The notes: generated from the letters alone by a model not told the origin. A stretch of DNA of 64,000 nucleotides from Limosilactobacillus equigenerosi DSM 18793 = JCM 14505 (GCF_001311375.1 NZ_BBAS01000007.1:30925-94924), one strand, 5' to 3'. Positions 42,108 to 52,348 are shown, counted from the stretch's first letter. Numbers and translations: made by a program.

Positions 42108-42123
42108 GGTGTACCCTAACTTC

Positions 42124-42302
42124 GCAACTACGCTCACCGAGCAAGCGACTAGGACTAAGATTTCTACGGCAACTTAGTAACTACGTTCGGCGGACAACCA
42201 CCTAGTCATAACGAAAAACCGTGCCGAACCTGGTTCCACCAGTTCCGGCACGGTTTATATCGTTACGCCAACAGGCACTTTATTTGCTGAGCTCGCGACC
42301 TA
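42124..42302 (-). repeat. Nested-palindrome array B at the 3' end of rpiA
   Basis: One full unit (about 42177-42302) plus a truncated second unit (about 42124-42160). On the minus strand the unit begins AGGTCGCGAGCTCAGC and ends CGTAGTTAC. It pairs AAACCGTGCC with GGCACGGTTT and has CTGG with CCAG at the tip. The first 22 bases are also the last codons of rpiA, so here the element overlaps coding sequence. Confidence 0.8.
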
Positions 42303-42968
42303 ATACTTCTGGTCCATCTTGACGACCAACAATCACCGTATCAACCCGGTGCAAGAACAGACCGTGTTCAACGACCCCGACCATTTGAATTAATTCATTG
42401 GCTAATTGTTCTAGATCGGCAATTTTACCGAAGCGTAAATCGATAATTAAATTACCTTCATCCGTCCGGTACTTTTGATCACCATCCATCCGCCATTCGG
42501 GTTGATAACCTTTGGCTTCCAAAGCACTAAAAACGTGACTCGCCCCAAATGGAATCACTTCAACTGGTAAGCCAAAATCACCTAATTGATCAACCAACTT
42601 CGATTCATCAACAATCCACATATTCTTCGTGGATGCATTATTAACAATCTTTTCCCAAAGTAAGGCCCCACCGCCCCCTTTGATACCAAAGAAGTTCGGA
42701 TCAACTTCATCGGCCCCATCAATTGTTAAATCAACGTGGTCCACTTCATCTAAATCTTTAATCGTAATACCTAACTGGTGGCTTGTTCCGTGGTCCGGTT
42801 GGACGTCGTAACCCCAATGATATTTAAGCCTTCATTCTTAACCCGTTCACCTAATGCATCCACTAAGTAGCGAACCGTTGAACCGGTTCCCAGGCCAACA
42901 ATCATCCCATCTTCAATGTACTTAACGGCTGCTTGACCAACTAAGGCCTTTAATTCATTTTGATCCAT
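42280..42968 (-). CDS. rpiA: Ribose-5-phosphate isomerase A (one frameshift)
   Basis: Converts ribose-5-phosphate to ribulose-5-phosphate in the pentose phosphate pathway. Motifs: [16 protein letters not shown] (phosphate loop), [28 protein letters not shown] (active site) and [11 protein letters not shown] base is missing near 42774 (GCCACC followed by AG), separating TTEQAT from [14 protein letters not shown]. Length is about 229 residues. The C-terminus VLGRELSK is written by the palindromic element that overlaps the 3' end, so the last eight residues may be a late addition to the protein. Confidence 0.93.
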
Positions 42969-43005
42969 TTTAACCCCTCACAACTAACAGTTTTTCTCTC
43001 TCATA

Positions 43006-43078
43006 TGGCCCCATCCGGAATCGAACCGGAATCGATCGCTTAGGAGGCGACTGTTCTATCCAATTAAACTATAGGGCC
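43006..43078 (-). tRNA. tRNA-Arg (anticodon CCU)
   Basis: On the minus strand a 73-nt cloverleaf is visible. The acceptor GGCCCTA pairs with TGGGGCC, the anticodon stem GTCGC pairs with GCGAT (one wobble) around the loop CTCCTAA, and the T-arm contains GGTTCGATTCC. The discriminator base is A and CCA is not encoded. Confidence 0.93.
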
Positions 43079-43122
43079 AGGTAAGTTAGCGACAAATTAA
43101 TGCCACTAACTATCATACCACG

Positions 43123-44439
43123 TTAAGCTTGATTTTGTTGCCGTCGTTTATGACGCATTCCTTTATTTTTGGAATGTTTTTGTTTCTTTTTGCGTTTTTT
43201 TAACCCCACCAACTGGCGCTGCACTAACTGATGCCTGGCCAGTTGGTGCCGTTGCCTTCACTTGATGTGGCTTGGCTTTACTAGTAAGGTTGCCGGCCTT
43301 TGGTTTCGCTAACGCTTTCGCTTCGGCCGTCGTTTTAACTTCACGCCGCGCAATCGTTAGCGTTTCAAACGTGTAATCATGATCCGTCATTAAGCGTTTT
43401 AACTTCCGTAAATCATGATCACTCCCAAGGGTCATCACCGTCCCCGGTTCCCCTTGGCGACCAGTCCGCCCCGCGCGGTGAACATACGCATCCGCACTTT
43501 GGGGTAATTCAAAATTAACTACCGCGGGTAATTTAGGAATATCTAAACCTCGCGCGGCCACATCGGTGGTTAACAACAACTTAACTTGGCGTTTTCGGAA
43601 CTGCCGCAACATGGTTTCGCGTTCCGTTTGCCGTTGCTTCCCACCTAAAACTGCTACCGGAACGCCGGCATGCTTTAAACGGCTTGCTGTATAGTGCAAG
43701 GTTTTAATACTCGTAAAGAACACCAAGGCGCGGAAATTCTTGGTTTGACTTAATCGTTCTAACATCGCCGCCTTATCACTCATTGATAAAGCCTTGACTA
43801 ACCCATGCTTAACTTCACCTTGACTCGTATCTTGGTTGCGTACATCAATCACGGTTAAGTCCCGTTCAACTAACTTGCTTAATCGGTTAGCATCTAAATC
43901 GCCCAACGTTGCCGAAAAGAAACTTAATTGTGCCGTTTTGGGCACCGCTTGTAATAATGCTAATACCCGCGCTTGGGTTTCATCGACTAACAGGTCATCC
44001 GCTTCATCAACGACCACTTGTGTCACTTGATGTAACTTTAAATTGCGTTCCGCTAGTAAATGATCTAACCGTCCTGGCGTCCCAATCACAATATTCGGGT
44101 GCGTCTTTTTCAAGCGTTCCACTTGGCGCTTTAAATTAGCCCCCCAGTTAACGATTGGACACTTAAACCCAATAACTGCGCCCATTCGCGCATCACTGTC
44201 GTGGTTTGCATGGCTAATTCTTGGGACGGTTCAATTACAATTAGTTGCGTCCCCTGATCCGCTTTTAATTGCGGTAATAACGGCCATGTAAAGGCTAACG
44301 TTTTTCCGGAACCAGTTGGCGCAATCCCAATTACTGATTGTCCCGCCATCATTGGTTCGTAAACTGCCTGCTGAACAGCTGATGGTTGCTTAAAGCCACG
44401 TTCCGTAAAATGCGTGGCAAATTCTGTTGTTAATTTCAT
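43123..44439 (-). CDS. DEAD-box RNA helicase (two frameshifts)
   Basis: About 438 residues. Motifs in order: Q motif near GFKQPSAVQQ, APTGSGKT (I), TPGRLDHLL (Ib), VVDEADDLL (II), FFSATL (III), FFTSIKTLHYTA (IV), TTDVAARGLD (V) and YVHRAGRTGRQG (VI). The frame changes near 44140-44180 between SVQSLTGG and the RQVERLKK segment. It changes again near 43203 in the A-run, after which the other frame gives a strongly basic tail (KKRKKKQKHSKNKGMRHKRRQQ) ending at 43123; this tail is the more plausible C-terminus. It probably unwinds structured RNA in ribosome assembly or decay. The start overlaps the stop of the upstream oxidoreductase gene by one base. Confidence 0.88.
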
Positions 44440-45452
44440 TATTGGATCCGGTTGCTGTCAGCTGGGAACATTAAGTCAGCTGATTCCCGCAGATTGAACA
44501 TTACACCGTTAACCGTCCGTGCTAAATCGAACCATTCCTTGTAACGGGCTAATTGGGCTTCATCATCAGGATTTTCGAATAAGGCCGCAAAATCATTTAA
44601 TTCATCCACCATTGAGTTTTCATAGTACTTCGCTGGTAAATCATGCGCGGTTTGCTTTTCGTCAAAATACGTGACTTGCTTCGTATCAAAAATACTGTCA
44701 AAGACTAACGTATCCCGTAACCCGTAAACTTCAGAAACTAAGTGCGAGTTCGCCGTTTTCCCAATGTTTAACGTTACCGTAAAGTTATCATACGTTAACA
44801 AGGCCGTCCCTAGACCATCAACGCCACTAGCGACCATCGTAGGGAAGTAAACAACACTATTTGGAGCCCCAAATAACGTTACGGAAGCATACACACCATA
44901 TACCCCCAAGTCTTGTAAGGCTCCCCCGCGAATTCAGGTGAAGATGTTTGGATATGGCTTTTCTCCGGCTAAAACCTTGTCATAACGTGAGGAGTACTTC
45001 CGAACCGTGAAGTTAGCCCCTTGCACGTGGTCCATCTTGGCTAATTGTTTTTGTCCTTCATGGAATAAACCAGTGTGAATATGCCGGGCTGCTTCAACTA
45101 AGCGCGCTTTCGGATGCGCTTGGAGTAATGATTCAATTTGACTAAATTCTTCTGGGTTCACCAAAGCTGGCTTTTCCAAAATAATGAATTTGTCATTTTC
45201 AATTGCTAAACGAACTTGTAAGTAGTGCGTGCTGTTTGGTGAGGCAATGTAAACAACGTCGAAGTCGCCTTCATCAAAGAACCGTTCCAAGTTATCAAAG
45301 AATTGGGTGGCGCCATATGGTTCACCGAATTCCTTCGCCCGTTCTTCGGTCCGCGAATAAACCGCCGTTAATTCATAATGGCCGGACGTCTTAGCGGCAT
45401 CCAGCATTTGATCAGTAATGATATTGGTTCCAATAATCCCTAATTTCAACAT
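44439..45452 (-). CDS. Gfo/Idh/MocA family oxidoreductase (in-frame stop from paired indels)
   Basis: About 337 residues of an NAD(P)-dependent dehydrogenase-like protein. N-terminal Rossmann fold: LKLGIIGTNIITDQML, VVYIASPNSTHY and ILEKPALV with the conserved EKP. The C-terminal domain has ALQDLGVYGVYASVTLFG. Between them a TGA near 44932 interrupts the frame, but the frame is unchanged on either side. Adding two C and one G nearby would restore PEFAGG, so this is best explained as two neighbouring homopolymer errors. The substrate is unknown. It lies in a two-gene operon with the DEAD-box helicase. Confidence 0.83.
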
Positions 45453-45623
45453 GATTTATCGACTCCTTTGCTTTTTCGAATACTTCTATTTTACCAAAGA
45501 ATCCACTTTCTGTCCGCTTTACTTATTTGACGCAAAACGTAACACAATTGAAATATATTTAAAACCTTTTCGCCATGAAAAACGTGTATGATTAGGACAA
45601 TCATGTTTTTAAAGGAGGGCGAA

Positions 45624-45990
45624 ATGGAAAAGCGCAAACTATTACTACCAGGCTTAGGCTTAATGGCCGCACTATCAAGTACGTTAGGTTTTACGCGAAC
45701 CAATCGCAAAATTTCACCACTACCATCTTTGCCAGTCTTATACGCTGGGACTTGGAAGTATCGTGATCCCGAGCGTAACCGGCATCATCGCTTAACGATT
45801 TCGCCGAATTTAACTTTAAAAATCGACCACCAATCAATTCCAGTAAATGTTGAAAAAAATCACCTTACAAGAATTAACCTTCGTTGATCGTTTTGGTTAC
45901 CGCATTACCATCGAAACTGATCAACACCGCCCGGTTAAATTAATTGATGAAGCCGATGATCAAATTTATGATTTACAACCACTATCCTAG
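45624..45990 (+). CDS. DUF4828 family protein (one frameshift)
   Basis: About 122 residues. The start at 45624 follows AAAGGAGGG. One N-terminal hydrophobic segment ([18 protein letters not shown]) could be a signal or anchor. [23 protein letters not shown] follows, and after an extra A near 45853-45859 it continues as [14 protein letters not shown] and [16 protein letters not shown]. The pattern matches DUF4828, a beta-rich family largely confined to lactobacilli. The function is unknown. Confidence 0.75.
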
Positions 45991-46068
45991 CCCTACCGCT
46001 AGGATTTTTATTTTGCTCTCAATCGGCGTATAATAATCCCATTGTCATTTCAAAGCGAGGTTAAAACA

Positions 46069-46638
46069 ATGATTAAAGCGTTAGCAGTTTATTGTGGTGC
46101 TAATCCTGGCCACAATCCCGAATTTATCCAATTAGCCACCCAATTTGGTCATCGGCTTGCTGATGAAGGCATTGCCCTTGTCTACGGCGGTGGTCAATAT
46201 GGCCTTATGGGAGCGGTCGCTAATGCTGCTCTTGATCATGGCGGTCAAGTCCACGGCGTTATCACCCAAGAATTGTACGACCGTGGCACGAGCTTGAAAC
46301 GTTTAACTGACCTAAAAATCGTTCCTAATATGGACATTCGTAAGCAAGCAATGATGGATTTAGCTGACGGTCTCGTCGCACTCCCCGGTGGACTAGGCAC
46401 ATTAGAGGAAGTTAGTGAGGCCTTTTCTTGGACCGCCATTGGCGATAATGCCAAGCCGGTTGCTTTATACAACTTCAATGGCTTTTATAATCCACTGAAA
46501 AGTATGCTTGGTAAAATGCAAGTGGCTGGCTTTGCCGAAAGTGAATTTGTGCAATCTATTAATTTTAGTGAATCATTTAATGAGATAATGCAATTTATGG
46601 ATGGCTACCAAGCCCCGGAAGTTCGAACTTATCGATAA
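46069..46638 (+). CDS. LOG family protein (TIGR00730-type)
   Basis: Intact 189-residue Rossmann-fold protein. Signatures are VYGGGQYGLMGAVANAAL and LPGGLGTLEEVSEAF, the PGGxGTxxE nucleotide-binding/catalytic motif of LOG phosphoribohydrolases, with DIRKQAMMDLAD between them. Homologues cleave nucleoside 5'-monophosphates to base and ribose phosphate. The ATG at 46069 is chosen because GCGAGG precedes it by 7 bases. The physiological substrate is uncertain. Confidence 0.9.
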   Translation: MIKALAVYCGANPGHNPEFIQLATQFGHRLADEGIALVYGGGQYGLMGAVANAALDHGGQVHGVITQELYDRGTSLKRLTDLKIVPNMDIRKQAMMDLADGLVALPGGLGTLEEVSEAFSWTAIGDNAKPVALYNFNGFYNPLKSMLGKMQVAGFAESEFVQSINFSESFNEIMQFMDGYQAPEVRTYR

Positions 46639-46639
46639 A

Positions 46640-46687
46640 AAAAATGGAGCACCAGTTTCAAGTTGAAACTTGGTGCTCCATTTTTAT
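46640..46687 (+). terminator. Terminator of the LOG gene
   Basis: AAATGGAGCACCA pairs with TGGTGCTCCATTT, with an inner GTTTCAA/TTGAAAC stem. It faces palindromic array C. Confidence 0.9.
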
Positions 46688-46698
46688 ATGGCAGCTTT

Positions 46699-46995
46699 GT
46701 AACTACGTTCGCTCATTAGCGCCGACTAATGCATTGCTCACACCTGGGTGTAACTACGTTCGGCGGACAGCCACCAAGTCATAACGCAAAACTGACGCCG
46801 ACGGATATACTATCTGTCAACGCCAGTTTCAACGTTATGATAAGGTGGCTCTAGCGTCCGCCTCACGACCTATTTGTAACTACGCTCACCAAGCAGCCGC
46901 CTAGGACTAAGCTAAAATGGACGCCGACGTGTATCACGTCAACGCCCATTTCAGACTTATCCTACCGGCGCCTGTTACGCTCGGTTCGCGACCTA
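46699..46995 (-). repeat. Tandem nested-palindrome array C behind adhE
   Basis: Two full units (46876-46995 and 46750-46871) and one truncated unit (46699-46745). The outer unit pairs AAATGGACG with CGCCCATTT (one mismatch) and ACGTG with CACGT at the tip; the second pairs AAACTGACG with CGCCAGTTT and GGATA with TATCT (one G-U). The adhE stop TAG (46993-46995) is the first three bases of the array. Confidence 0.88.
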
Positions 46996-49598
46996 TTTGT
47001 CTTCGACACCCTTACCATCGTATTCATTAATCATAATTTGCTTCAAGTCCTTGATTAATGGTTCTTGTGGGTTGGCCGTCGTACATTGATCTTCGTAAGC
47101 TAAGATTGCTAAGTCATCAACTTAGCATCAAAGTCAGCCTTATCAACACCCCAGTCCTTCAAGCTTAACTTGACCCCAACTGAGTGGGCTAAATCACGAA
47201 CCGCATCACAAAGCTTTTCGATTAATTCTTCGTTCGTCTTTCCAGTCAAACCAATCGTCCGCGCAATCGTGGCGTAATCTTCATCTGCCCGGAAGTATTC
47301 GTACTTAGGCCAAGTCGTAAACTTCTTTGGTAATGATGAGTTGAACTTAATTACGTGTGGCATCGTAATTGCAATTGCAATCCCGTGCGTTAAACCAAAG
47401 GCCCCACCTAACTTGTGCGCAATCGAGTGATTAATCCCTAAGAAGGCATTCGCAAAGGCCATCCCGGCTAAGGTTGAGGCATTGTGCATTTCAGCCCGGG
47501 CTTGGACATCCCCATTGTATGACTTCGTTAAGTTGTCAAAGACTAACTTAATTGCTTGTAATGACAATGGCCGTGTGTAGTCGGAAGCCATGTTTGAAAC
47601 GTATGATTCCATGGCGTGGGCTAAAACATCCAACCCTGACGCAGCAATGTTACCCTTTGGAACCGTATCAACGAATTGAGGGTCAACAATCGCAACATCT
47701 GGCGTTAAAGCATAATCCGTTAATGGGTACTTAACGTGCGTTTCTGAATCTGTAATCACCGCAAATGGCGTTACTTCAGAACCAGTCCCCGAAGTCGTTG
47801 GAATGGCCACCATTTGAGCCTTGGTTGGCTTTTCAAACCGGTAAGCCCGTTTCCGAATGTTCAAGAACTTTTGCTTTGCCCCAAAGAAGCTAGCATCGTT
47901 GTTTTCATAGAACATCCACATCCCCTTGGCAGCGTCCAATGGTGAACCCCCACCTAAGGCAATAATCGTATCTGGCTTGAAGGAGTTCATTAAGGCAACC
48001 CCTTTTTCAACCGTGGCCGTGCTTGGGTCATTTTCCACATCAGAGAAGACCATGTAAGAAACGTCATTTTGCCGTAACTTCAATTGATCTGTCACTACAT
48101 CCACGTACCCATGGGCTTGGATGGATGGACCGGTTACGATGAAGACCCGGTTAACGTCTGGTAAGTCCTTTAAGTACCGCACGGCATCCCGTTCAAAGTA
48201 GACCCGTGGTAATTTAATCCATTGCATGTTATTCCGCCTCTTGGCAATTGTCTTGATGTTCAATAAGTCATAATCAGTTACGTTGTGAGAAATTGAGTTT
48301 TCACCCCAAGATCCAGTCCCTAAGGTTAATGATGGCGTCATCCGGTTGTAGATGTTACCAATCCCTGACAACCCAGCTGGTGAGTTGACAATGACCCGCG
48401 AAGCCTTCATCTTAACCCCAAATTCCTTGGCTAATTCCATATCCGTCGTTTGGATGGCTGCCGTGTGTCCAAGACCACCGTAATCAAGTAACTTCGCACA
48501 CGTTGCAAAACCTTCTTCGTGGGACTTAACCTTGTAAATTGAAAGTACGGGGCTTAACTTTTCACCGGATAAGACATCTTCGTCCTTACCAATTCCTGTA
48601 ATTTCAGCCGCTAAGACTTGGGTATCTTCTGGGACTTCAATGCCAGCTAACTTAGCAATTTCCATTGCTGATTTCCCAGCGATTGGTCCTAAGACCCCAC
48701 CCGTTTCAGGGTTAAACATTGCTTCCCGTAACTTTGGTAAGTCCTTCTTTGGGACAAAGTACATCCGGTTGGCCTTAAATAACGTCTTGACTTCATTGTA
48801 AATTTCTTCATCAATAACGGCACTGTTTTCAGTTGCACAAATCATCCCATTATCAAACGTCTTAGAAAGAATGATATCGTTAACGGCCCGCCGAATATTC
48901 GCCGTCTTTTCAATGTAAACGGGTCCGTTACCAGGTCCAACACCTAAGGCTGGCTTCCCAGTTGAGTAAGCCGCTTTCACCATCCCAGGACCACCAGTAG
49001 CTAACGTCGTGGCAATGCCAGGGTGATTAATCAAGGCCGTACTAGTTTCCCGACTTGGTTCGTCAATCCATTGAATGGCCGCTGCAGGTGCCCCAGCAGC
49101 CACGGCCGCATCGCGTAAAATCATCGCTGCATGCCGTGATGATTCAAGAGCTTGTGGGTGGAAACTAAAGATAATTGGGTTCCGCGTCTTCATGGCAATA
49201 ATTGCTTGAAAAGCGTGGTTGACGTTGGGTTCGTCACGGGAGTAATTCCGGCAATAACCCCCAATGGTTCCGCCACCTTAATCAATTCATTAGCTTCGTC
49301 ATCTTCAATAATTCCAACTGTCTTGTGCTTGCGAATATGGTGCCAAATTTCTTCAGTCGCAAACATATTCTTGATTGCCTTGTCTTCAATGACCCCCCGT
49401 CCGGTTTCATTGTAAGCTTCAATGGCCAATTCCATGTGATGATCTTGCCCCGCTTCGACCATTTGGTGCGTAATGTAATCAACCTTTTCTTGGTCAAAAT
49501 CATGCATTACTTCCAACGCCGCTTTCGCTTTCGTCACTAACTCGTCAACAATCTTGTTAGCGCGTTCTGCTGTCATCTTCGGTTTCTTATCCGCCATA
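46993..49598 (-). CDS. adhE: Bifunctional acetaldehyde-CoA/alcohol dehydrogenase (two frameshifts)
   Basis: Fermentative enzyme reducing acetyl-CoA to ethanol and regenerating NAD. The aldehyde dehydrogenase half begins MADKKPKMTAERANKIVDEL and has GVIAGITPVTNPTST and the FDNGMICATENSAV catalytic cysteine. The iron alcohol dehydrogenase half has ALGGGSPLDAAKGMW, TTSGTGSEVTPFAV, LAHAMESY and NSIAHKLGGAFGLTHG with metal-binding histidines. An A is missing near 49195 and a G near 47109; beyond the latter the true C-terminus runs LAYEDQCTTANPQEPLIKDL to GVEDK at 46993. Length is about 868 residues. Upstream lie a promoter, a Rex-like operator and a cre-like site. Confidence 0.96.
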
Positions 49599-49619
49599 AT
49601 TCGTTCCTCCAAATGAACT

Positions 49620-49637
49620 TTGTTAATCATTTCACAA
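49620..49637. promoter_or_regulatory. Rex operator at the adhE transcription start
   Basis: On the minus strand TTGTGAAATGATTAACAA differs from the Rex consensus TTGTGAAATAATTCACAA at only two positions. It sits directly downstream of the adhE -10 box, so NADH-sensing Rex would block initiation when NADH is low. Rex itself is not encoded in the window. Confidence 0.8.
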
Positions 49638-49641
49638 CTAC

Positions 49642-49669
49642 ATGATACCTTACTATCCCATAGTGTCAA
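49642..49669 (-). promoter_or_regulatory. adhE promoter
   Basis: On the minus strand TTGACA (49664-49669) and TATCAT (49642-49647) are spaced by 16 bases, about 45 bases before the adhE start codon. Confidence 0.78.
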
Positions 49670-49729
49670 CCCTCTTTTTACAACTTTAAAATGATCTATT
49701 ACGCCGATTTTGTGAAAACAAAAAACAAG

Positions 49730-49743
49730 TGTAAGCGCTTACT
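49730..49743. promoter_or_regulatory. cre-like site (CcpA) between adhE and ldhD
   Basis: TGTAAGCGCTTACT is a near-perfect palindrome matching the catabolite-responsive element consensus. It lies upstream of both divergent promoters. Confidence 0.7.
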
Positions 49744-49778
49744 AAATCATTCTCGCCCCTTTTTATTTTTACCCAACT

Positions 49779-49796
49779 TTGTGAAAAGTAACACAA
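49779..49796. promoter_or_regulatory. Second Rex-like site between adhE and ldhD
   Basis: TTGTGAAAAGTAACACAA has perfect TTGTG and CACAA arms at Rex spacing. A weaker half-site (TTGTGAAAACA) occurs near 49710. Its position nearer ldhD suggests shared NADH control of both genes. Confidence 0.65.
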
Positions 49797-49844
49797 AATC
49801 TTTTTAAATTTACTTCTTTCTCGCTTACTTATATTATAAAACGA

Positions 49845-49873
49845 TTAGAATTTTAATCATTTTCTAGTATAAT
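49845..49873 (+). promoter_or_regulatory. Probable ldhD promoter
   Basis: TATAAT at 49868-49873, preceded at 17-base spacing by TTAGAA as a weak -35 box, about 30 bases before the ldhD start. Confidence 0.55.
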
Positions 49874-49904
49874 AGGGATAATTTATAATTTGGAGGTGCT
49901 AATG

Positions 49905-50898
49905 ATGAAAGTTGCTTTTTTTTGACGCTAGTGTTGACGAAATTCCCTACATTCAACAATGGGAACAGGCTACTGGTGACGAAATCATTCAAATTCCTGA
50001 TTTTCTTTCCAAAGAAAACGTCCACTTAGTAGCAGGCTGTGACGCCGTAAGCACGAAACAAATCCCTGTCATTGATGACGAAGTTTATCCCCAATTAGCT
50101 GAATTTGGGATTCACCATCTAGCCTTACGGAGTGTTGGTTATAATGTAGTGAACTTTGAGTTGGCCAACCAATATGATTTAACGATTACCAACGTACCCG
50201 CTTATTCCCCCCGCGCAATTGCCGAAAATGGCTTAACAGTCGGTTTAAACCTGCTCCGCAAGCTCAGTACCATTCAAGCCCGGATGCGGCGCCTTGATTT
50301 CACGTTGCCAACTTCATTATTAAGTGACGAAATTTTCACTAAAACCGTTGGGGTCATTGGGGTAGGCCGGATTGGAACGGCGACGGCACAACTCTACCAT
50401 GCGCTCGGGGCCAACGTCCTTGGCTATGATCCGGTTTACAACGCCGCTAACGAAGCCTTTTTGACCTACACTGATTTACCAACTTTACTTACGCAAGCCG
50501 ATATCATTACGATTCACACCCCACTAGATGAGTCAACTTATCATCTAATTGGGGAACCTGAATTTCAACAAATGAAACCAGGCGCAATTTTTATTAACCA
50601 AGCCCGTGGTGGTCTCGTCGACACCGCTACTTTAATTCAGCACCTTGAAAATGGTCATCTTGGTGGCGCCGGATTAGATGTTTTAAGTAGTGAGAGCGAA
50701 TTCTTTTGGAAGCAATTTACTACACCAACTGACCTTCCGGCTGATTACCAACGACTAGCGGCGCTTGATAATGTAATCGTCACCCCCCATTCGGCTTACT
50801 ACACCAACCTTGCCGTCCAAAATATGGTCCGGCAAAGTTTAACCGAATGTCAGCACTTTCTAACTGGCGAAAAATTATTATACAAAGTCGAACCATAA
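49905..50898 (+). CDS. ldhD: D-2-hydroxyacid dehydrogenase, probable D-lactate dehydrogenase (one frameshift)
   Basis: Reduces pyruvate to D-lactate with NADH. The ATG at 49905 lies 8 bases after GGAGG. An eight-T run just after it shifts the frame (MKVAFF then DASVDEIPYIQQWEQ). Core features: ALRSVGYNVVNFELA, NVPAYSPRAIAENGLT, VGVIGVGRIGTATAQLYHALG (NAD loop), TIHTPLDESTYHLIGE, INQARGGLVDTATLI (catalytic Arg), GLDVLSSESEFFW (Glu) and VIVTPHSAYYT (His). This pattern is that of lactobacillary D-LDH, though broader 2-hydroxyacid specificity is possible. It is divergent from adhE with shared operators. Confidence 0.88.
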
Positions 50899-50899
50899 T

Positions 50900-50931
50900 A
50901 AAAACCGCGAGACTCAAGCTCGCGGTTTTAT
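50900..50931. terminator. Terminator between ldhD and the zinc-ribbon gene
   Basis: AAAACCGCGAG pairs perfectly with CTCGCGGTTTT around a 10-base loop, with T-run and A-run flanks. It can serve both convergent genes. Confidence 0.9.
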
Positions 50932-51769
50932 TATTCCGTTGTTGATGATTGCGTGGCTATTTGATGCCACAAATTGGCAACGGTTTGATTTTGCGTCAAT
51001 TGCCAATTCATTTGATTTAACGGTGCATCTTGACTAACTAACACAATCGGATGGCCTTGGTAAAAGGCAAATGCATACGTAATATGCCCTGGTTCAATTG
51101 CCCCCATTTGAAAGGAACGATTAAAATTAGCTACAGCCACCACTTCATAATCATAGCTACCATCATTAGCCCAACCAATCGTATGACTGGGATCATCCGC
51201 TACATCTTGATGATTGGTAAATTTAAATTGACTAGCCGACAACCAATAATAAGCTTGGCCCATTGATGGCGCCCATTGATTCAAAGCTTGTTGTAATTCT
51301 TGTTGCTTAGTTGCATTCCAGCCTAATTGTTGGCTCCGGGACACCGTTGGTTGTGTTGTCTGGGGATGATTATCGTGATGAGCAATTAAACCATTTGCAT
51401 CAAGTGCAAAATAAGTTCCGCCCATCAACGCAAGCCAAACTAAAAAGACAGCTAATTTCGAAGTCCCGGGCGTTTTAATCCCCAAAATTAGTTTCCCTAA
51501 TTTAACCAACAACCAGGCCACCACGCCGCCCAACAACATAAACCCAATCACAATCACTAACCATCCGGACCATTGTCGTGCTCGTCATTAGTGGCTGTTG
51601 GTTGATCATACAAATAAAATGGGAAGTGATAACCGGCCTGACCATAGGAATTGGCACCAGAGGGCAAGATGGAATTGTTTGCTGCTCCCATTGGTAACAT
51701 TTGCTGACAATATGGGCATTGAATCACAAACATTTGAATCATTTGGCCACAATATGGGCACCGTTGCAT
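50931..51769 (-). CDS. Zinc-ribbon membrane protein with DUF4767-like domain (one frameshift)
   Basis: Two reading frames that probably form one protein of about 280 residues. The N-terminus MQRCPYCGQMIQMFVIQCPYCQQML is a two-CxxC zinc ribbon. A Gly/Tyr/Asn-rich linker is followed by a shift near 51560-51580. The other frame then gives RQWSGWLVIVIGFMLLGG and a second helix. The extracytoplasmic part contains LGWNATKQQELQQALNQWAPSMGQAYYWL and a region ending NLWHQIA, resembling the DUF4767 domain of lactobacillary surface proteins. The function is unknown. If the frames are not joined, these are two small adjacent genes. Confidence 0.62.
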
Positions 51770-51827
51770 CTTTTTTTACCTCACAAAATTAATTTGTGTC
51801 TATTTTAATATATTCAAGTCGATAAAA

Positions 51828-51856
51828 AAACAGCAACCCATTCCGAGTTACTGTCC
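51828..51856 (-). terminator. Weak terminator-like hairpin after dps
   Basis: ACAG and AAC pair with GTT and CTGT in an interrupted stem, with an A-run on the left that is a T-run on the transcribed strand. Confidence 0.4.
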
Positions 51857-51880
51857 TAACACTAATTGTCAATTAAGAAT

Positions 51881-52348
51881 TTATCCCCGCTTGGGGGCCC
51901 GTGATAATTCCGATTCAATCATCCATAACAGTTTTTCAATGGCCGTCTTAAAGCCAATTAAAATATCTTGCGTACTATCATCCTTGGCATCACCAGTAAT
52001 TTCAATTCCTTGTTGATAAAGATCGGCTAAATACCGGTAATCCGTGGCTAATTCGTCTAACCGGTCAGTCATAGTCCGCGTATAAACTCCCGGTTGCGTC
52101 GTTAGTTTGGTTTGGGCCACTACTTCCGCTAAGGTCGCTGTTGGGGCTCCATCTAAGACAATTAAGCGTTCCGCTAATTCATCAACTTGGTCTTCTAAAT
52201 CATCACGCCATTCATCCATCAGCGGATGAAGCGTTAGAAAATCCGTGCCGCGCATATACCAATGGGTTTGATGCACAATCATCGATAATTGCGTCGTATC
52301 AACAATTAATTGATTTAAAATTTGCTTCGTTGCGGTATTGTTCATCAT
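51881..52348 (-). CDS. dps: Dps-family iron-storage/DNA-protection protein
   Basis: Intact 155-residue ferritin-like protein forming dodecamers that oxidise and store iron and shield DNA. The intersubunit ferroxidase ligands are visible in SMIVHQTHWYMRGTDFLTLHPLMDEWRDDLEDQVDELAERLIVLDG (H, H, D, E). The N-terminus is short, without the lysine-rich DNA-binding tail of E. coli Dps, so DNA binding is uncertain. It is a single gene with a ribosome site AGGAGGG. Confidence 0.93.
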   Translation of the reverse strand: MMNNTATKQILNQLIVDTTQLSMIVHQTHWYMRGTDFLTLHPLMDEWRDDLEDQVDELAERLIVLDGAPTATLAEVVAQTKLTTQPGVYTRTMTDRLDELATDYRYLADLYQQGIEITGDAKDDSTQDILIGFKTAIEKLLWMIESELSRAPKRG

